A stretch of 64,000 bases of DNA from Methylocystis echinoides (GCF_027923385.1 NZ_BSEC01000001.1:3818001-3882000), one strand, 5' to 3'; numbered from the stretch's first letter, positions 36,768-46,071 are shown. The notes: generated from the sequence alone by a model not told the origin. Translations and numbers: made by a program.

Positions 36768-37145
36768 TTTGACTATCCTTTCACGCGACGCGTCTGCGAC
36801 ATCGCCCGGGACGCGGTCCAACGCTCACTTCTAGATTGCGGCTCGCGCTGAAATTTCAATATCTGCCTAGATTGGGTCACGGCGGCGACGATGCCTCAGC
36901 GCGATTGCCGCCGAGCCGCGCACAACGCCCGCGAAGGCACGGCTCGAGGCGCTGGCTTGGGGGACAGGATCGCGCGCGAACCGGGCAGCCGCCGTTCGGG
37001 GGCGGGCGGCAGTGGCTTGTATGAGGACTTTTGGTATGCTGCATACGGTGATGGCGCTCGACAAGGCCGCCATCATCGAGATGAGAAAGGGTTAGCTGTC
37101 CGGCTCCCTCGGCAGGTCAGCGACAGATGGGTCGGATCACGCCAG
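36768..37145. other. Divergent spacer between the GlcG-like and PepSY genes
   Basis: No gene supported. An open frame continuous with the PepSY gene reaches back to 36891 but is Arg/Gly-rich and unlike protein. Confidence 0.45.
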
Positions 37146-38342
37146 ATGATCAAGCTGACGCGCGACGCTGACGAACAGCGATTGATGACCTCGCATTCTC
37201 GAGAGTCCGGCCGCGCGGTTCTCCTGAGAATCCACCAGATCATCGGTCTCTTCGCGGGCGCGGTCTTCGTTCTTGTCGGACTGAGCGGTGGTCTCTTGGC
37301 CTTTCGCGAGGATATCGATGAAAGCCTGAACGCGCCGCTCATGCGCGTCGAGACGCCTTCTCAGCCCTCTTATCGCTCGCTGGATGAAATTCTCGCAGCG
37401 GCGACGGCAGCGATGCCCCCCGACGCCAGGCCGGAGAAGCTGACGCTCCCGCGTCACCCCGGCGCCGCCGCGACGGTCAGCTATCTGACCGAGACGGACG
37501 ATCTCGACAGCTTCTTCCATGAAATGTTCGTCGATCCCTACACCGGGAAAATCAAGGGACAGCGGCTGACCCTGCACGGCGACGACACGTTTTCCCAGCC
37601 TTTCATCCGCATCCTGATGACGTTTCACTGGACGCTGCTGCTCGGCGTCAACAACGCCTACATCATAGGGGCCCTCGGCATTCTTCTCTGCGTCTCCGTC
37701 CTTTTCGGCCTTTATCTCTGGCTGCCACGCGGCGGCGACTGGCGGCTCGGCCTCAGGGTCAAATGGGGCGCGAGCAAGGAGCGCGTCATTTATGATCTGC
37801 ATCGAAGCGTCGGCGCCTACATGGCCGCTGTCCTGCTGGTCATGCTCGCAACCGGCGCCGCCATGATCTTCAAGCCCACGACGCGCGCCGTCGTCAGCCT
37901 GTTTTCGACCGTCCGCGCCGAGCCGGATTACGGGAGATCCACGCCGGAGCCCGGTCAATCGCCGATCGGGGTCGGCGCGGCCATTGCCGCCGCTGAGAAA
38001 ATCTTTCCCGACGGCAGGCTTCTCTGGGTTTCGCTACCGAGTTCGCCGGGAGGCGTCTATGTGGTCGGCAAACAGGCGCCGGACGAACCGAGCCGGTCGA
38101 GAACGTTTCGCAATGTGGGCGTTGATCAGTATAGCGGCCGCGTGCTCGGCGTGCAGGATCGCAGGGGCTTCACAGGCGGCGAAACCTTTCTCGAGTGGCT
38201 CTACCCGATCCACAGCGGCGAGGCCTTTGGAGAGATCGGGCGCCCATTCACCTTGCTCATCGGCCTGACGCCTCTCGTCCTTTTTGTTACGGGCTTCATG
38301 CGGTGGCGCGGCAAGCGGCGCGCGCGCCGTCGCCCATCCTGA
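37146..38342 (+). CDS. PepSY-associated membrane protein (iron/heme-reductase-like)
   Basis: 398 residues from the ATG at 37146 (a later ATG at 37185 is possible). The first membrane helix is LLRIHQIIGLFAGAVFVLVGLSGGLLAF; further helices lie near 160-200, 235-257 and 365-385, with PepSY-like periplasmic stretches between. The His residues HQIIG, FHWTLL and DLHRSVGAY are those proposed to hold heme in this family, which is often linked to siderophore or metal reduction. No TonB-dependent receptor is next to it. Confidence 0.82.
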   Translation: MIKLTRDADEQRLMTSHSRESGRAVLLRIHQIIGLFAGAVFVLVGLSGGLLAFREDIDESLNAPLMRVETPSQPSYRSLDEILAAATAAMPPDARPEKLTLPRHPGAAATVSYLTETDDLDSFFHEMFVDPYTGKIKGQRLTLHGDDTFSQPFIRILMTFHWTLLLGVNNAYIIGALGILLCVSVLFGLYLWLPRGGDWRLGLRVKWGASKERVIYDLHRSVGAYMAAVLLVMLATGAAMIFKPTTRAVVSLFSTVRAEPDYGRSTPEPGQSPIGVGAAIAAAEKIFPDGRLLWVSLPSSPGGVYVVGKQAPDEPSRSRTFRNVGVDQYSGRVLGVQDRRGFTGGETFLEWLYPIHSGEAFGEIGRPFTLLIGLTPLVLFVTGFMRWRGKRRARRRPS

Positions 38343-38359
38343 AACAAAGGAGGCGCCGC

Positions 38360-38929
38360 TCACTGTCCCGCGGAGATCGGCATCTCGATGATGTCTTCCT
38401 TGTTCTTCGCTTCTCCGAATGCAAGCCTGAGGAGATACTTTCCTTTATGCGCGACCGATGAGTCGAGCGTCAGCATGCCGCTGCCATGCGGCTTCGGCGG
38501 CAGGGAAGCGAGTTGCCTGAGCGTCCCGTCGGGCTGATACGCATGAAAAGACAGCGCGACAGCTTCGTTTCGCGCCTCCTTCTCCATCAGCGTGACGGCG
38601 AATATGACCTTGCCTGTTCCCGGAACCCGGTCGCAGTATTCGTCATATTTGCTCATGTCGTCGGTGGCGCCGCCCCAGCTCTCGTCGGAGTCAGGCATAA
38701 AATAAGTCGTGATATGCGCGGAGTAGAAGTCGCTGACGCCGAGACATTCCGAGATCGTGCGGTCACCCGCCTTGACGGCGGGTTTGAGCACATGCGCCTT
38801 CCAGAAATCGTCCGCATATTGCTTTAACCCCGGCCCCCACAGACCGTAAGAGAACACCGCTCCATTGACGCCGACGAGCGCGACAATGCCGGCGAAGAGC
38901 ATGAGGTTCAGGCGGCGTGTCGGGTCCAT
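38360..38929 (-). CDS. Membrane-anchored hypothetical protein, CopC-linked
   Basis: 189 residues from the ATG at 38929 (GGGAAG upstream). One N-terminal hydrophobic segment (LNLMLFAGIVALVGVNGAVFSYGL) acts as anchor or signal. The periplasmic part has two Cys (SECLG, DEYCD) and a beta-rich end (MLTLDSSVAHKGKYLLRLAFG). It lies 43 nt downstream of copC on the same strand, probably one operon. No family recognised. Confidence 0.6.
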   Translation of the reverse strand: MDPTRRLNLMLFAGIVALVGVNGAVFSYGLWGPGLKQYADDFWKAHVLKPAVKAGDRTISECLGVSDFYSAHITTYFMPDSDESWGGATDDMSKYDEYCDRVPGTGKVIFAVTLMEKEARNEAVALSFHAYQPDGTLRQLASLPPKPHGSGMLTLDSSVAHKGKYLLRLAFGEAKNKEDIIEMPISAGQ

Positions 38930-38972
38930 TTTGCGCTTCCCTCCTGTCAAACGCGCGATGCGCCACTTTCTC

Positions 38973-39407
38973 TTATTTGATTTCGAATTCCCAGGCGCCG
39001 CTGACGATGTGTCCATCGGCCGACAAGGCGCGATAGCGGACGGTATATTTGCCCGGCGTCAGCGGGTTCACACCGACTGTGACATGCGCGGGATCGGAGG
39101 CGTCGATCGCGGCGTCGCGCTTGTCGATACGCTCGCCGGCGCCATTGACGACCGCCAAGGCCACGAAGGCGTCGCGAATGCCTGCGTCGTACCACACTTC
39201 GACTTTCCCGATGTCGGCGGCGCCGACGCCGCTTTGCGGCGGGGAGGTGCGGACGATGATCGCATGCGCAAGGGCGGGACCGGGCGTTGCGCCGAGGATC
39301 AGCAACGCGCCGACGCCACGCATCACGTGTTTGGCGGCCCGCGCGACCGCGCGGAAGGATCTGAGATGCGCGCGACAGCGCGCGCAATTCCATGCAATCG
39401 GCGTCAT
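38973..39407 (-). CDS. copC: CopC-domain periplasmic copper-binding protein
   Basis: 144 residues. The ATG at 39407 has AGGAGGAG 11 nt upstream; an ATG at 39323 would give a shorter signal peptide. After the signal (GVGALLILGATPGPALA) the mature protein begins HA, with the N-terminal His used for Cu(II) in CopC. The domain is complete to DGHIVSGAWEFEI, where DGH gives further ligands. It has no CopD partner here. It is divergent from the HupE-like gene, 208 nt away. Confidence 0.85.
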   Translation of the reverse strand: MTPIAWNCARCRAHLRSFRAVARAAKHVMRGVGALLILGATPGPALAHAIIVRTSPPQSGVGAADIGKVEVWYDAGIRDAFVALAVVNGAGERIDKRDAAIDASDPAHVTVGVNPLTPGKYTVRYRALSADGHIVSGAWEFEIK

Positions 39408-39615
39408 GGGGTTCCAGTCTCCTCCTGCTCGCGAAGCCGGCCGGCTCGGCGCCGGGCTCCGGTGAAACGCCGCATTTTATGAATTTCCCTGATTTGGGCG
39501 ACCTGTCCCGCACTTGAAGAAACGCCACGACATAACTTGTCTTGCCGCCCATCGTATGCATTATGAAGAAAGAATGCATACGCCGTGCGGTCGCGCTGCG
39601 TCAAGGAGGGGCGCG

Positions 39616-40746
39616 ATGGCGCGTTTGAGGCTTCTCGCGATCGCTTTTGCGCTCGTGATCTTTGGCGGGGAGAGGGCTGCACGCGCACACACCGCCGATA
39701 TTTCGAGCAGCCGGATCGTGTCCGAAGGAAACGGCCGCTATCGCGTCGAAGTTGGTTTTCTCGGAAGCGACATCGAGCGTATTTTCGCCGCCAACAAAGC
39801 AACCCTGGGCGACGTCGATCTCACCGAGCCAGGCGTGATCGAAGGCATGATCGGCAAATTCATCCAGCAGCGCGTTGATCTGCAAAACGAAGCGGGGCGG
39901 ACATGTCCCGGCACGGTCGAGTCGGTGGGCGAAGACCCTGCCAATCCTTACGACCAGAAAGTCGTCTTGCATGTCGATTGCAGCGGCGTTTCGGGGCAGA
40001 TTTTCTACAACCCCTTCCGACTGCTCGAGGCGCAGGGACCCCGCGCGAAACATCTCGTGGGGATTGGCGAGAAGGGCGACGACTCGCAATTGACCGAGGC
40101 GCAGAAGGCGGGCCGCGAACCCGCGCCGGGCCAGGTCATGATCTTCCCGGGCGATGCGCCGATCGATCTCTCGAAGCCCTTATTGACGCCCTGGCAGATG
40201 GCGCCGAAATTCTTCGCGGCGGGCGTCGAGCATATCGTGACCGGGTACGATCACATCTGTTTCCTCATCGCCGTCGTTCTGTGGGCGACGCGCGCCTGGC
40301 CGGTCGTCAAGATCGTCACGGCTTTCACCGTCTCGCACTCGATCACGCTGTCGCTGGCGGCGCTGCAGATCGTCGAGATCCCAAGCCGCTGGACTGAAAT
40401 TGCGATCGCGCTGTCGATTGTCTATGTCGCTTTGGAAAACTTCTTCACCCGCAAGGTCGACGGGCGCTGGCGCGACACGTTCTTTTTCGGCTTCGTGCAC
40501 GGTTTCGGCTTTGCGAGCGGCCTTGTCGAGATGGGCGTGCCGCAACGCGCCATCGCGCCGGCGCTGGCGAGCTTCAACATTGGCGTGGAGGTCGGTCAGA
40601 TCGGCGTCGTGCTGATCGTGGTTCCGCTGCTCGTCCTGATTGACAAGCTCTTCTTCAAAGGCGAACGCAATCTGCGCCTCGTGCAGATATGCTCCGGGGC
40701 CGTCGCTTGCGCGGGCGTCTATTGGCTGTTCTTCCCCATGGCCTGA
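39616..40746 (+). CDS. HupE/UreJ_2-family membrane protein
   Basis: 376 residues; the ATG at 39616 has a perfect AAGGAGG 6 nt upstream, which rules out the longer frame. Signal peptide RLLAIAFALVIFGGERAARA, then a ~150-residue periplasmic domain starting HTADISSSRI with a Cys pair (RTCPG, HVDCSG). Six or seven helices follow with GVEHIVTGYDHICFLIAV and FGFVHGFGFASGL, the His-rich metal-type motifs of HupE/UreJ-like transporters. Nickel/cobalt transport is known for HupE; location beside copC suggests copper here, which is inference. Confidence 0.82.
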   Translation: MARLRLLAIAFALVIFGGERAARAHTADISSSRIVSEGNGRYRVEVGFLGSDIERIFAANKATLGDVDLTEPGVIEGMIGKFIQQRVDLQNEAGRTCPGTVESVGEDPANPYDQKVVLHVDCSGVSGQIFYNPFRLLEAQGPRAKHLVGIGEKGDDSQLTEAQKAGREPAPGQVMIFPGDAPIDLSKPLLTPWQMAPKFFAAGVEHIVTGYDHICFLIAVVLWATRAWPVVKIVTAFTVSHSITLSLAALQIVEIPSRWTEIAIALSIVYVALENFFTRKVDGRWRDTFFFGFVHGFGFASGLVEMGVPQRAIAPALASFNIGVEVGQIGVVLIVVPLLVLIDKLFFKGERNLRLVQICSGAVACAGVYWLFFPMA

Positions 40747-40909
40747 CCCGGGTAGCGCTCAACCGGACCGGCGGGGGAGCTTTCGGCGTCGACCGGGCTG
40801 GCGATCCCTATCGCCACGCACAATGAGCGCGACCTTCCCGCTCGCGCAGCGTCAGCCGACTGACCTCAAGCGAGTCCCAGACAATTCAGGGCTGTTTGTG
40901 TGAGGGAGA

Positions 40910-40985
40910 TGGTGCCCAGGGGCGGAATCGAACCACCGACACTGCGATTTTCAGTCGCATGCTCTACCAACTGAGCTACCTGGGC
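40910..40985 (-). tRNA. tRNA-Phe (anticodon GAA)
   Basis: 76 nt with encoded CCA. Acceptor GCCCAGG/CCTGGGC, D arm AGCTCAGTTGGTAGAGC, anticodon loop CTGAAAA, and T arm GGTTCGATTCC. Confidence 0.95.
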
Positions 40986-41116
40986 CCGCGCTCGGCGCGT
41001 GGAGGGGCTTATAGAAAGGCCTTGGCCTCTTGTCCAGCCGTCCGCGCGTGTTTTTTCGCTCCCTTGCCGCCGGGCGCCGCTTCGCCTAAACCTCGCGCAA
41101 ATTCGAGGAGACGAAA

Positions 41117-41470
41117 ATGAGCGATATCAGGCGAATTGGCGTGGGTCCGCGCATGAGCAAGGCGGTCGTGCGCGGCAACGCCGTCTATACGGCCGGCCAG
41201 GTGGCGGAAAAGACCAAGGGCGGCTCTGTCGCCGATCAGACCCGCGAGATTCTCGAGCTGATCGACGGGCTGCTCGCCGAGGCCGGCTCCGAGAAGGCGA
41301 AAATCCTCTCGGCCACCATCTATCTTTCCGACATCGCGACCTTCGCCGAGATGAACAGCGTCTGGGACGTCTGGGTAGACAAGGAGAACCCCCCCGCGCG
41401 CGCCACCGTCGAGGCGAAACTCGTCACGCCCGACTACAAGGTGGAGATCGCGGTCATCGCCGCGAAGTGA
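41117..41470 (+). CDS. RidA-family enamine/imine deaminase
   Basis: 117 residues, full-length RidA/YjgF domain. ATG preceded by GAGGAGACGAAA. VYTAGQVAEK, TREILELIDGLLAEAGS, ATIYLSDIATFAEMN and PPARATVEAKLV are the family landmarks, with the Arg that holds the substrate carboxylate in PARATV. It removes reactive 2-aminoacrylate-type intermediates or acts on a related imine. Its 3' end overlaps that of the convergent moeB-like gene by 17 nt. Confidence 0.9.
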   Translation: MSDIRRIGVGPRMSKAVVRGNAVYTAGQVAEKTKGGSVADQTREILELIDGLLAEAGSEKAKILSATIYLSDIATFAEMNSVWDVWVDKENPPARATVEAKLVTPDYKVEIAVIAAK

Positions 41471-42236
41471 CGCCGCTCAGCGGGTTGTCGGGGTCATAGG
41501 CGTAGCGCAACGTCTCGAAGCGCATCGCCAGCGTGTCGATCAGGAGCAGGCGGCCGACGAGGCCGTCGCCGAAGCCGACAATCTCGCGAATGATCTCCAG
41601 CGCCATCATCGCGCCGACGATCCCCGTCAGCGCGCCCAATATCCCCGCTTCCTCGCAGCTCGGCACGGTTCCGGGCGGCGGGGGCTCGGGAAAAAGGCAG
41701 CGATAGGTCGGGTTCGGCCGGCCGTCCGGCCCGGTCTCGAATGGCCGCAACGTCGTCAGCGAGGCGTCGAAGCCGCCAACGGCCGCGGTCACCAGCGGCC
41801 GCGCCGCGTGAAAGCAGGCGTCCGAAACCAGATAGCGCGTCGCGAAATTATCCGAGCCGTCGGCGACGATGTCATAGGCCGCGACAAGCGCGGGCGCGTT
41901 GGAGGCGTCGAGCCGCAGCGCATGTGATTCGACCCGCACCTGCGGATTGAGCCGCGCGATGGCGTCCTGTGCGCTCTCCACCTTGAGTCGACCGACGCCC
42001 GGCGTGTCGTGAATCACCTGTCGCTGCAGGTTCGACAGGGACACGACGTCGTTATCCACAATGCCGATAACGCCCACGCCGGCGGCCGCGAGATATTGCA
42101 GGAGTGGCGCGCCAAGTCCCCCTGCCCCAATCACAAGCACCCGTGCGTTTTTGAGTTTCTGCTGTCCCGGCCCGCCGACCTCGCGCAGGACCAGATGGCG
42201 GGCGTAGCGTTCGATCTCCTGTGGCGACAGGGTCAT
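41454..42236 (-). CDS. moeB: MoeB/ThiF-family adenylyltransferase
   Basis: 260 residues. The nucleotide-binding loop GAGGLGAPLLQYLA follows the ERYARHLVLREVGG opening typical of MoeB. DNDVVSLSNLQRQ, ADGSDNFATRYLVSD and the later Cys in PSCEEAGILGALTG, where the acyl intermediate forms, are present. It lacks the C-terminal rhodanese domain found in MoeZ-type proteins. It activates the C-terminus of a small sulfur carrier (MoaD or ThiS). No moaD is adjacent. Confidence 0.85.
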   Translation of the reverse strand: MTLSPQEIERYARHLVLREVGGPGQQKLKNARVLVIGAGGLGAPLLQYLAAAGVGVIGIVDNDVVSLSNLQRQVIHDTPGVGRLKVESAQDAIARLNPQVRVESHALRLDASNAPALVAAYDIVADGSDNFATRYLVSDACFHAARPLVTAAVGGFDASLTTLRPFETGPDGRPNPTYRCLFPEPPPPGTVPSCEEAGILGALTGIVGAMMALEIIREIVGFGDGLVGRLLLIDTLAMRFETLRYAYDPDNPLSGVTSRR

Positions 42237-42318
42237 CGCGTCTCCTGTGTATACGCGGCGGTCGCGATATGCTTAATCTTGGCCATTCTGCTTCGGAACG
42301 CCAAGGCGGCTTTCTCAA

Positions 42319-42774
42319 ATGACCATAGCGGCTGCGCCGCCCGGCCTCCAGCCGGAGGATTATGACCTGATCGAAGCGGCGCTCGCGCAGACGGCGCGCG
42401 GCCGGACGTTCCTCGACGCATACGCGCGGCGCACGAAAGAGGCCGAGCGCGCGCGAATCCTGTGCGAAATCGAGCGACTGCTCATGCGCTACGCCGCGCC
42501 GCCGGCGCCGGTGGCGGCGGAGACGGCGCATGTCGCCGCGCAGCTTCTGGATCTGTCGTGGTCGCTGCGCGGAAGAAGCGCCAGCAGCGACCCGCTCTGC
42601 CAGACGATCGAAGCGCTGGCGCGCGCGCTGGAAAGCGTTCCATGGGCGCAGGCGCGGCCCGATCAGGATGAGGCGGCGCCGGCGGAAGGGGCTGCGCTGG
42701 ACGATCCGCGCCGCGCCGCGCTGTCATGGCTGGATGATCTGCCCCTTGCCGACCGGCTGGCGATCTTCGCCTGA
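42319..42774 (+). CDS. Hypothetical protein, largely helical
   Basis: 151 residues, Ala/Arg-rich and helical with no signal peptide: YDLIEAALAQTARGRTFLDAY, ARILCEIERLLMRY, CQTIEALARALESVP, ending AALSWLDDLPLADRLAIFA. Resembles no domain I can name. Divergent from moeB (82 nt). Its 3' end overlaps the convergent glycosyltransferase gene by 51 nt. Confidence 0.55.
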   Translation: MTIAAAPPGLQPEDYDLIEAALAQTARGRTFLDAYARRTKEAERARILCEIERLLMRYAAPPAPVAAETAHVAAQLLDLSWSLRGRSASSDPLCQTIEALARALESVPWAQARPDQDEAAPAEGAALDDPRRAALSWLDDLPLADRLAIFA

Positions 42775-43812
42775 GCCCCGCAGCGCCGCGACGCCCACGC
42801 CGCCGAGCGACGCCGCGCCACGCGCATAGGCAATGTTGTCGAGAAACTGTCGGGCGCAGTTCTCCCAGGTGAAGGTCAGCGCGTGCGCGCGCGCGGCGTC
42901 GCGCGGAATGTCCAGCGCCGCCAGCGCCGCGGCGCGCAGATCATCATTCAGCGCGCCCGCGCCGCTGGCGCCGATGACATCGAGCGGCCCGGTGACGGGA
43001 TAGGCGGCCACGGGAAGGCCGCAGGCCAGTGCTTCGAGCAGAACGACGCCGAAGGTGTCCGTGCGGCTGGGAAAAACGAAGACATCGCAAGCGGCGTAGA
43101 TCGCCGCCAGTTCGGGCGGCGTCCGGTAGCCGAGGAACTGCGCCTGCGGGAAACGCGCCTCGAGCGCGGCCCGCGCCGGCCCATCGCCGGCGACAAGCTT
43201 GGTTCCCGGCAGATCGAGTGCGAGGAAGGCCTCGACGTTCTTTTCGACCGCGAGGCGACCCGCGTAGAGGAAGAGCGGGCGCGGCAGGTCGAGATGAACC
43301 TTCGCGGCCGGCGAGAAGACATCGTGATCGACCCCGCGCGACCAGCGCAGCAGCCGGCGGAAGCCTCTTTCGTCCAGCTCGCGGGCGAGGCTCGGCGTCG
43401 CCACCATCACTCCCGCGCCGGCGTTATGGAAGCGGCGCAGCGCAGCATAACTCCAGTCCACCGGCAGGCCCGTGCGGGCGTGGATGTATTCCGGAAAGCG
43501 CGTGTGGAAACTCGTCGTGAAGACGCGGCCGTCGCGCAGGCAAACGGCCCGCGTGGCGAGACCGATGGGGCCCTCGGTCGCGATATGGACGTGGTCGTAT
43601 CCCTGCGCCAGACGTCGGCGCACGGCGCGCGGGCTCGCCAGCGCCAGCGAAATCTCCCGATAGGTCGGCATCGGGACGCAGCAGAAATCCTTTGGCGTGA
43701 GAAAATCGATCTCCACACCCAGTCGCCGCGCCGCCTGGGCGACCGATTCCAGCGAGCGCACGACGCCATTCACCTGCGGACGCCAGGCGTCGGTCGCGAC
43801 AAGGATTCGCAT
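42724..43812 (-). CDS. GT4-family glycosyltransferase (mannosyltransferase-like)
   Basis: 362 residues with the GT-B fold. N-terminal ATDAWRPQVNGVVRSLE is standard for the MgtA/PimB-like GT4 subgroup. A nucleotide-sugar site is FLYAGRLAVEKN and the E-x7-E-type loop is FPSRTDTFGVVLLEALACG. Its ATG follows the stop of the upstream phosphoesterase gene without a gap, so the pair is coupled; together they point to envelope lipid or glycolipid synthesis. Confidence 0.87.
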   Translation of the reverse strand: MRILVATDAWRPQVNGVVRSLESVAQAARRLGVEIDFLTPKDFCCVPMPTYREISLALASPRAVRRRLAQGYDHVHIATEGPIGLATRAVCLRDGRVFTTSFHTRFPEYIHARTGLPVDWSYAALRRFHNAGAGVMVATPSLARELDERGFRRLLRWSRGVDHDVFSPAAKVHLDLPRPLFLYAGRLAVEKNVEAFLALDLPGTKLVAGDGPARAALEARFPQAQFLGYRTPPELAAIYAACDVFVFPSRTDTFGVVLLEALACGLPVAAYPVTGPLDVIGASGAGALNDDLRAAALAALDIPRDAARAHALTFTWENCARQFLDNIAYARGAASLGGVGVAALRGSGEDRQPVGKGQIIQP

Positions 43813-44700
43813 TCAGGCGGCCGCGACGTTCGGCGCGGGCAGCGGCCGCGGGGCGGCGGTCGCCGCGCGCTCGGCGGCGGTCGTGCGCCAGTGAAGAATC
43901 TCCAGCGCGCCGTCCTCATGCTCGGCGATGGCCGTGCAGCTTTCCACGAAATCGCCGGTGTTAACATAAAGCACGCCGTCGATCGTCCGGATCGCGGCAT
44001 GATGAATGTGGCCGCAGATGACGCCGTCGACGCCGCGCCGCTGCGCCTCGGCGGCCAGCGTCGCCTCGAAGTCGCCAATGAAATTCACGGCGTTCTTGAC
44101 CTTGTATTTCGCCCAGGCCGAGAGCGACCAGTAGCCGACGCCGAAGAGGCGTCGAATGCGGTTGAACACGGTATTGGCGGCGATGGCCGCGTCATAGGCC
44201 CAGTCGCCCAGATGGGCGAGCCAGCGCGCGTTGCGCACCACGATGTCGAACTGGTCGCCATGGATGACGAGCATCTTCTTGCCGTCCGCGGTTTCGTGGA
44301 CGGCGTGTTCCACCACCTCGACGCCGCCGAAGGTGAGATCGGTGTAATCGCGCGCGAATTCGTCGTGATTGCCCGGCACATAAATCACCCGCGCGCCCTT
44401 GCGGGCCTTGCGCAGGAGCTTCTGCACCACATCATTATGCGCCTGCGGCCAGTGCCAGCCCTTGCGCAGCTTCCAGCCGTCGACAATGTCGCCGACGAGA
44501 TAGATCGTGTCGGCGTCATTGTGCCGAAGGAAATCGAGAAGGAGATCCGCCTGCGCGGCCCTGGCGCCGAGATGCAGGTCAGAGAGGAAAATGGTGCGGT
44601 AACGCTTCGCTTCCGGTTCGTCCGCCATCGCGGGAAAATTGGCAAGCCTGTCGTCGGCCATGGCCTTCATCGCCCCTCGCCGTTTCGTTCTGTCTTTCAT
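43813..44700 (-). CDS. LpxH-like UDP-2,3-diacylglucosamine diphosphatase/metallophosphoesterase
   Basis: 295 residues; internal ATGs at codons 11, 15 and 27 are possible starts. All metal-binding blocks of the calcineurin-like fold are present: LSDLHLGA, VGDIVDGW, PGNHDEF, HGDQFD and GHIHHAAI. The spacing and the length resemble the LpxH2/UDP-diacylglucosamine hydrolase group used in lipid A synthesis. The lone position away from other lpx genes leaves room for another phosphoester substrate. Glycosyltransferase downstream with zero spacing. Confidence 0.8.
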   Translation of the reverse strand: MKDRTKRRGAMKAMADDRLANFPAMADEPEAKRYRTIFLSDLHLGARAAQADLLLDFLRHNDADTIYLVGDIVDGWKLRKGWHWPQAHNDVVQKLLRKARKGARVIYVPGNHDEFARDYTDLTFGGVEVVEHAVHETADGKKMLVIHGDQFDIVVRNARWLAHLGDWAYDAAIAANTVFNRIRRLFGVGYWSLSAWAKYKVKNAVNFIGDFEATLAAEAQRRGVDGVICGHIHHAAIRTIDGVLYVNTGDFVESCTAIAEHEDGALEILHWRTTAAERAATAAPRPLPAPNVAAA

Positions 44701-44839
44701 GTCGCGACCGTTTCAGCAGATGCAGGTCACAGCCGGATGACAGAAGCCGGACCGGGCGTTCGATATTTCGAACAAAATCGGCTATTGTTCCGGCCGAATC
44801 TCGAAGGGATAGAAAGGGGCGCCGCGCGGCGCGACGGGA

Positions 44840-45457
44840 ATGGGCGTCGAAGGCAAGGAAAAGCACAAAATTCTGGAAGCCGGGGCGCTGGCGCTGTCGG
44901 GCCAGCTTGGCGCCACCATCCAGCGGCTGCGCAAGGCCTATAATCTGTCCCTGTCGGAATTGTCGCTGCAGTCAGGCGTGGCCAAGTCGATCATCAGCCA
45001 GATCGAGCGCAACGAGACCAATCCCACGCTCGCCACCATCTGGCGTCTGGCGCAGGCGCTCGATGTCTCTATCGAGCGCGTGTTGCAGACGACGGAGGAC
45101 GAGCCGTTTCTGGAGAAGGTGAGCAAGGCCGACACGCCGATCCTGCTTTCCGACGACGGCAAATGCCGCCTCGCCATCATCGGCTGGATCAAGACGGTGG
45201 AATGGCTGCAGGCCTATGAGCTCTCGGCCGACCCGGGCGGCGTTCTCGAATCGGAAGCGCATCAGCGCGGCTCGGTGGAGAGTCTCTCGGTGCGCGAGGG
45301 CGAGCTGGAGGTGGAGGTCGCCGGCGCGAAGGAGACGGTGAAGGCGGGCGAGACGCTGCGCTATCGCTGCGACAGGGCGCACACGATCCGAAACACCGGA
45401 AAGGCGCAGGCGCAGGCGACGATGATCTGCATGCTCAAGGCGGCGGTGATGGAGTAG
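44840..45457 (+). CDS. XRE-cupin transcriptional regulator
   Basis: 205 residues. Helix-turn-helix of the Xre type (about 17-75: IQRLRKAYNLSLSELSLQSG ... KSIISQIERNETNPTLATIW) and a C-terminal cupin domain (about 125-200, ending TLRYRCDRAHTIRNTGK). Such regulators sense a small ligand through the cupin. Target unknown; divergent from the LpxH-like gene, 139 nt apart. Confidence 0.85.
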   Translation: MGVEGKEKHKILEAGALALSGQLGATIQRLRKAYNLSLSELSLQSGVAKSIISQIERNETNPTLATIWRLAQALDVSIERVLQTTEDEPFLEKVSKADTPILLSDDGKCRLAIIGWIKTVEWLQAYELSADPGGVLESEAHQRGSVESLSVREGELEVEVAGAKETVKAGETLRYRCDRAHTIRNTGKAQAQATMICMLKAAVME

Positions 45458-45493
45458 CCGCCCCGCGACCGGGCGCCGTCCGACCGGGCGCCG

Positions 45494-45571
45494 TCATTGC
45501 GAGGACGCAGCGACGAAGCAATCCAGCGCCGCTACGGCTGCCCTGGATTGCTTCGCTTCGCTCGCAATGAC
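45494..45571. repeat. Palindromic intergenic repeat (REP-like)
   Basis: gtcattgcgaggacgcagcg ... aagcaatccag is mirrored by ctggattgcttcgcttcgct ... cgcaatgac. This hairpin type is scattered between genes in many Alphaproteobacteria. Lying between two convergent genes it may also end transcription. Confidence 0.75.
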
Positions 45572-45588
45572 GACGAATTACGTCAGGC

Positions 45589-46071
45589 TCAGGAGGAGGA
45601 CAGCCCGCCCATGTGCTTCTGGGCGTAGAGCTGCACGCCGAGCTGCTTGATCAGCTCCTGCTGCGTCTCGAGGAAGTCGATGTGGTCTTCCTCGCTCTTG
45701 ATGATGCTCTCGAACAGCTCCATCGACACGCGGTCGTTGACCGAGTCACAATAGACCGCCGCCTCGATATACATGTTGCGCGCGTCGACCTCGGTCGCGA
45801 GATCGCAGGCGATGATCTCTTCGACGGTCTGGCCAATGCGCAGCGGATCGAGGACCTGCATGTTGGGGAAGCCCTCGAGGAACAGGATGCGCTTGGTGAA
45901 GTGATCCGCGTGGATCATTTCCTCGATGGATTCCTTGCGCCATTTCTCGGCGAGTTCGAGGAAGCCCCAATTGTCGAAAATGCGATAATGCAACCAGTAT
46001 TGGTTGACGGCCGTCAGTTCGGCGCGAAGCCCGCGATTGAGATATTCAATGACCTTCGCGTCGCCGCGCAT
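45589..46071 (-). CDS. bfr: Bacterioferritin
   Basis: 160 residues from the ATG at 46071 (AAAGGA 9 nt upstream); the longer frame runs back through bfd and is not used. Ferroxidase ligands lie in LRAELTAVNQY (E18), EEMIHADHF (E51, H54), CDLATEVDARNMY and SEEDHIDFLE. M52 in EEMIH is the usual heme-binding Met. A 24-mer cage stores iron. It forms an operon with bfd, 22 nt upstream. Confidence 0.94.
   Translation of the reverse strand: MRGDAKVIEYLNRGLRAELTAVNQYWLHYRIFDNWGFLELAEKWRKESIEEMIHADHFTKRILFLEGFPNMQVLDPLRIGQTVEEIIACDLATEVDARNMYIEAAVYCDSVNDRVSMELFESIIKSEEDHIDFLETQQELIKQLGVQLYAQKHMGGLSSS

Noticed and set aside
36891..37145. Longer N-terminus for the PepSY protein
   Set aside because: The extra 85 residues are Arg/Gly-rich without domain or signal character; the membrane protein naturally begins near 37146.
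42883..44943. 686-codon plus-strand frame opposite the glycosyltransferase and LpxH-like genes
   Set aside because: Arg/Gly/Ala-rich mirror frame of two well-defined genes; runs into the XRE regulator without a start of its own.
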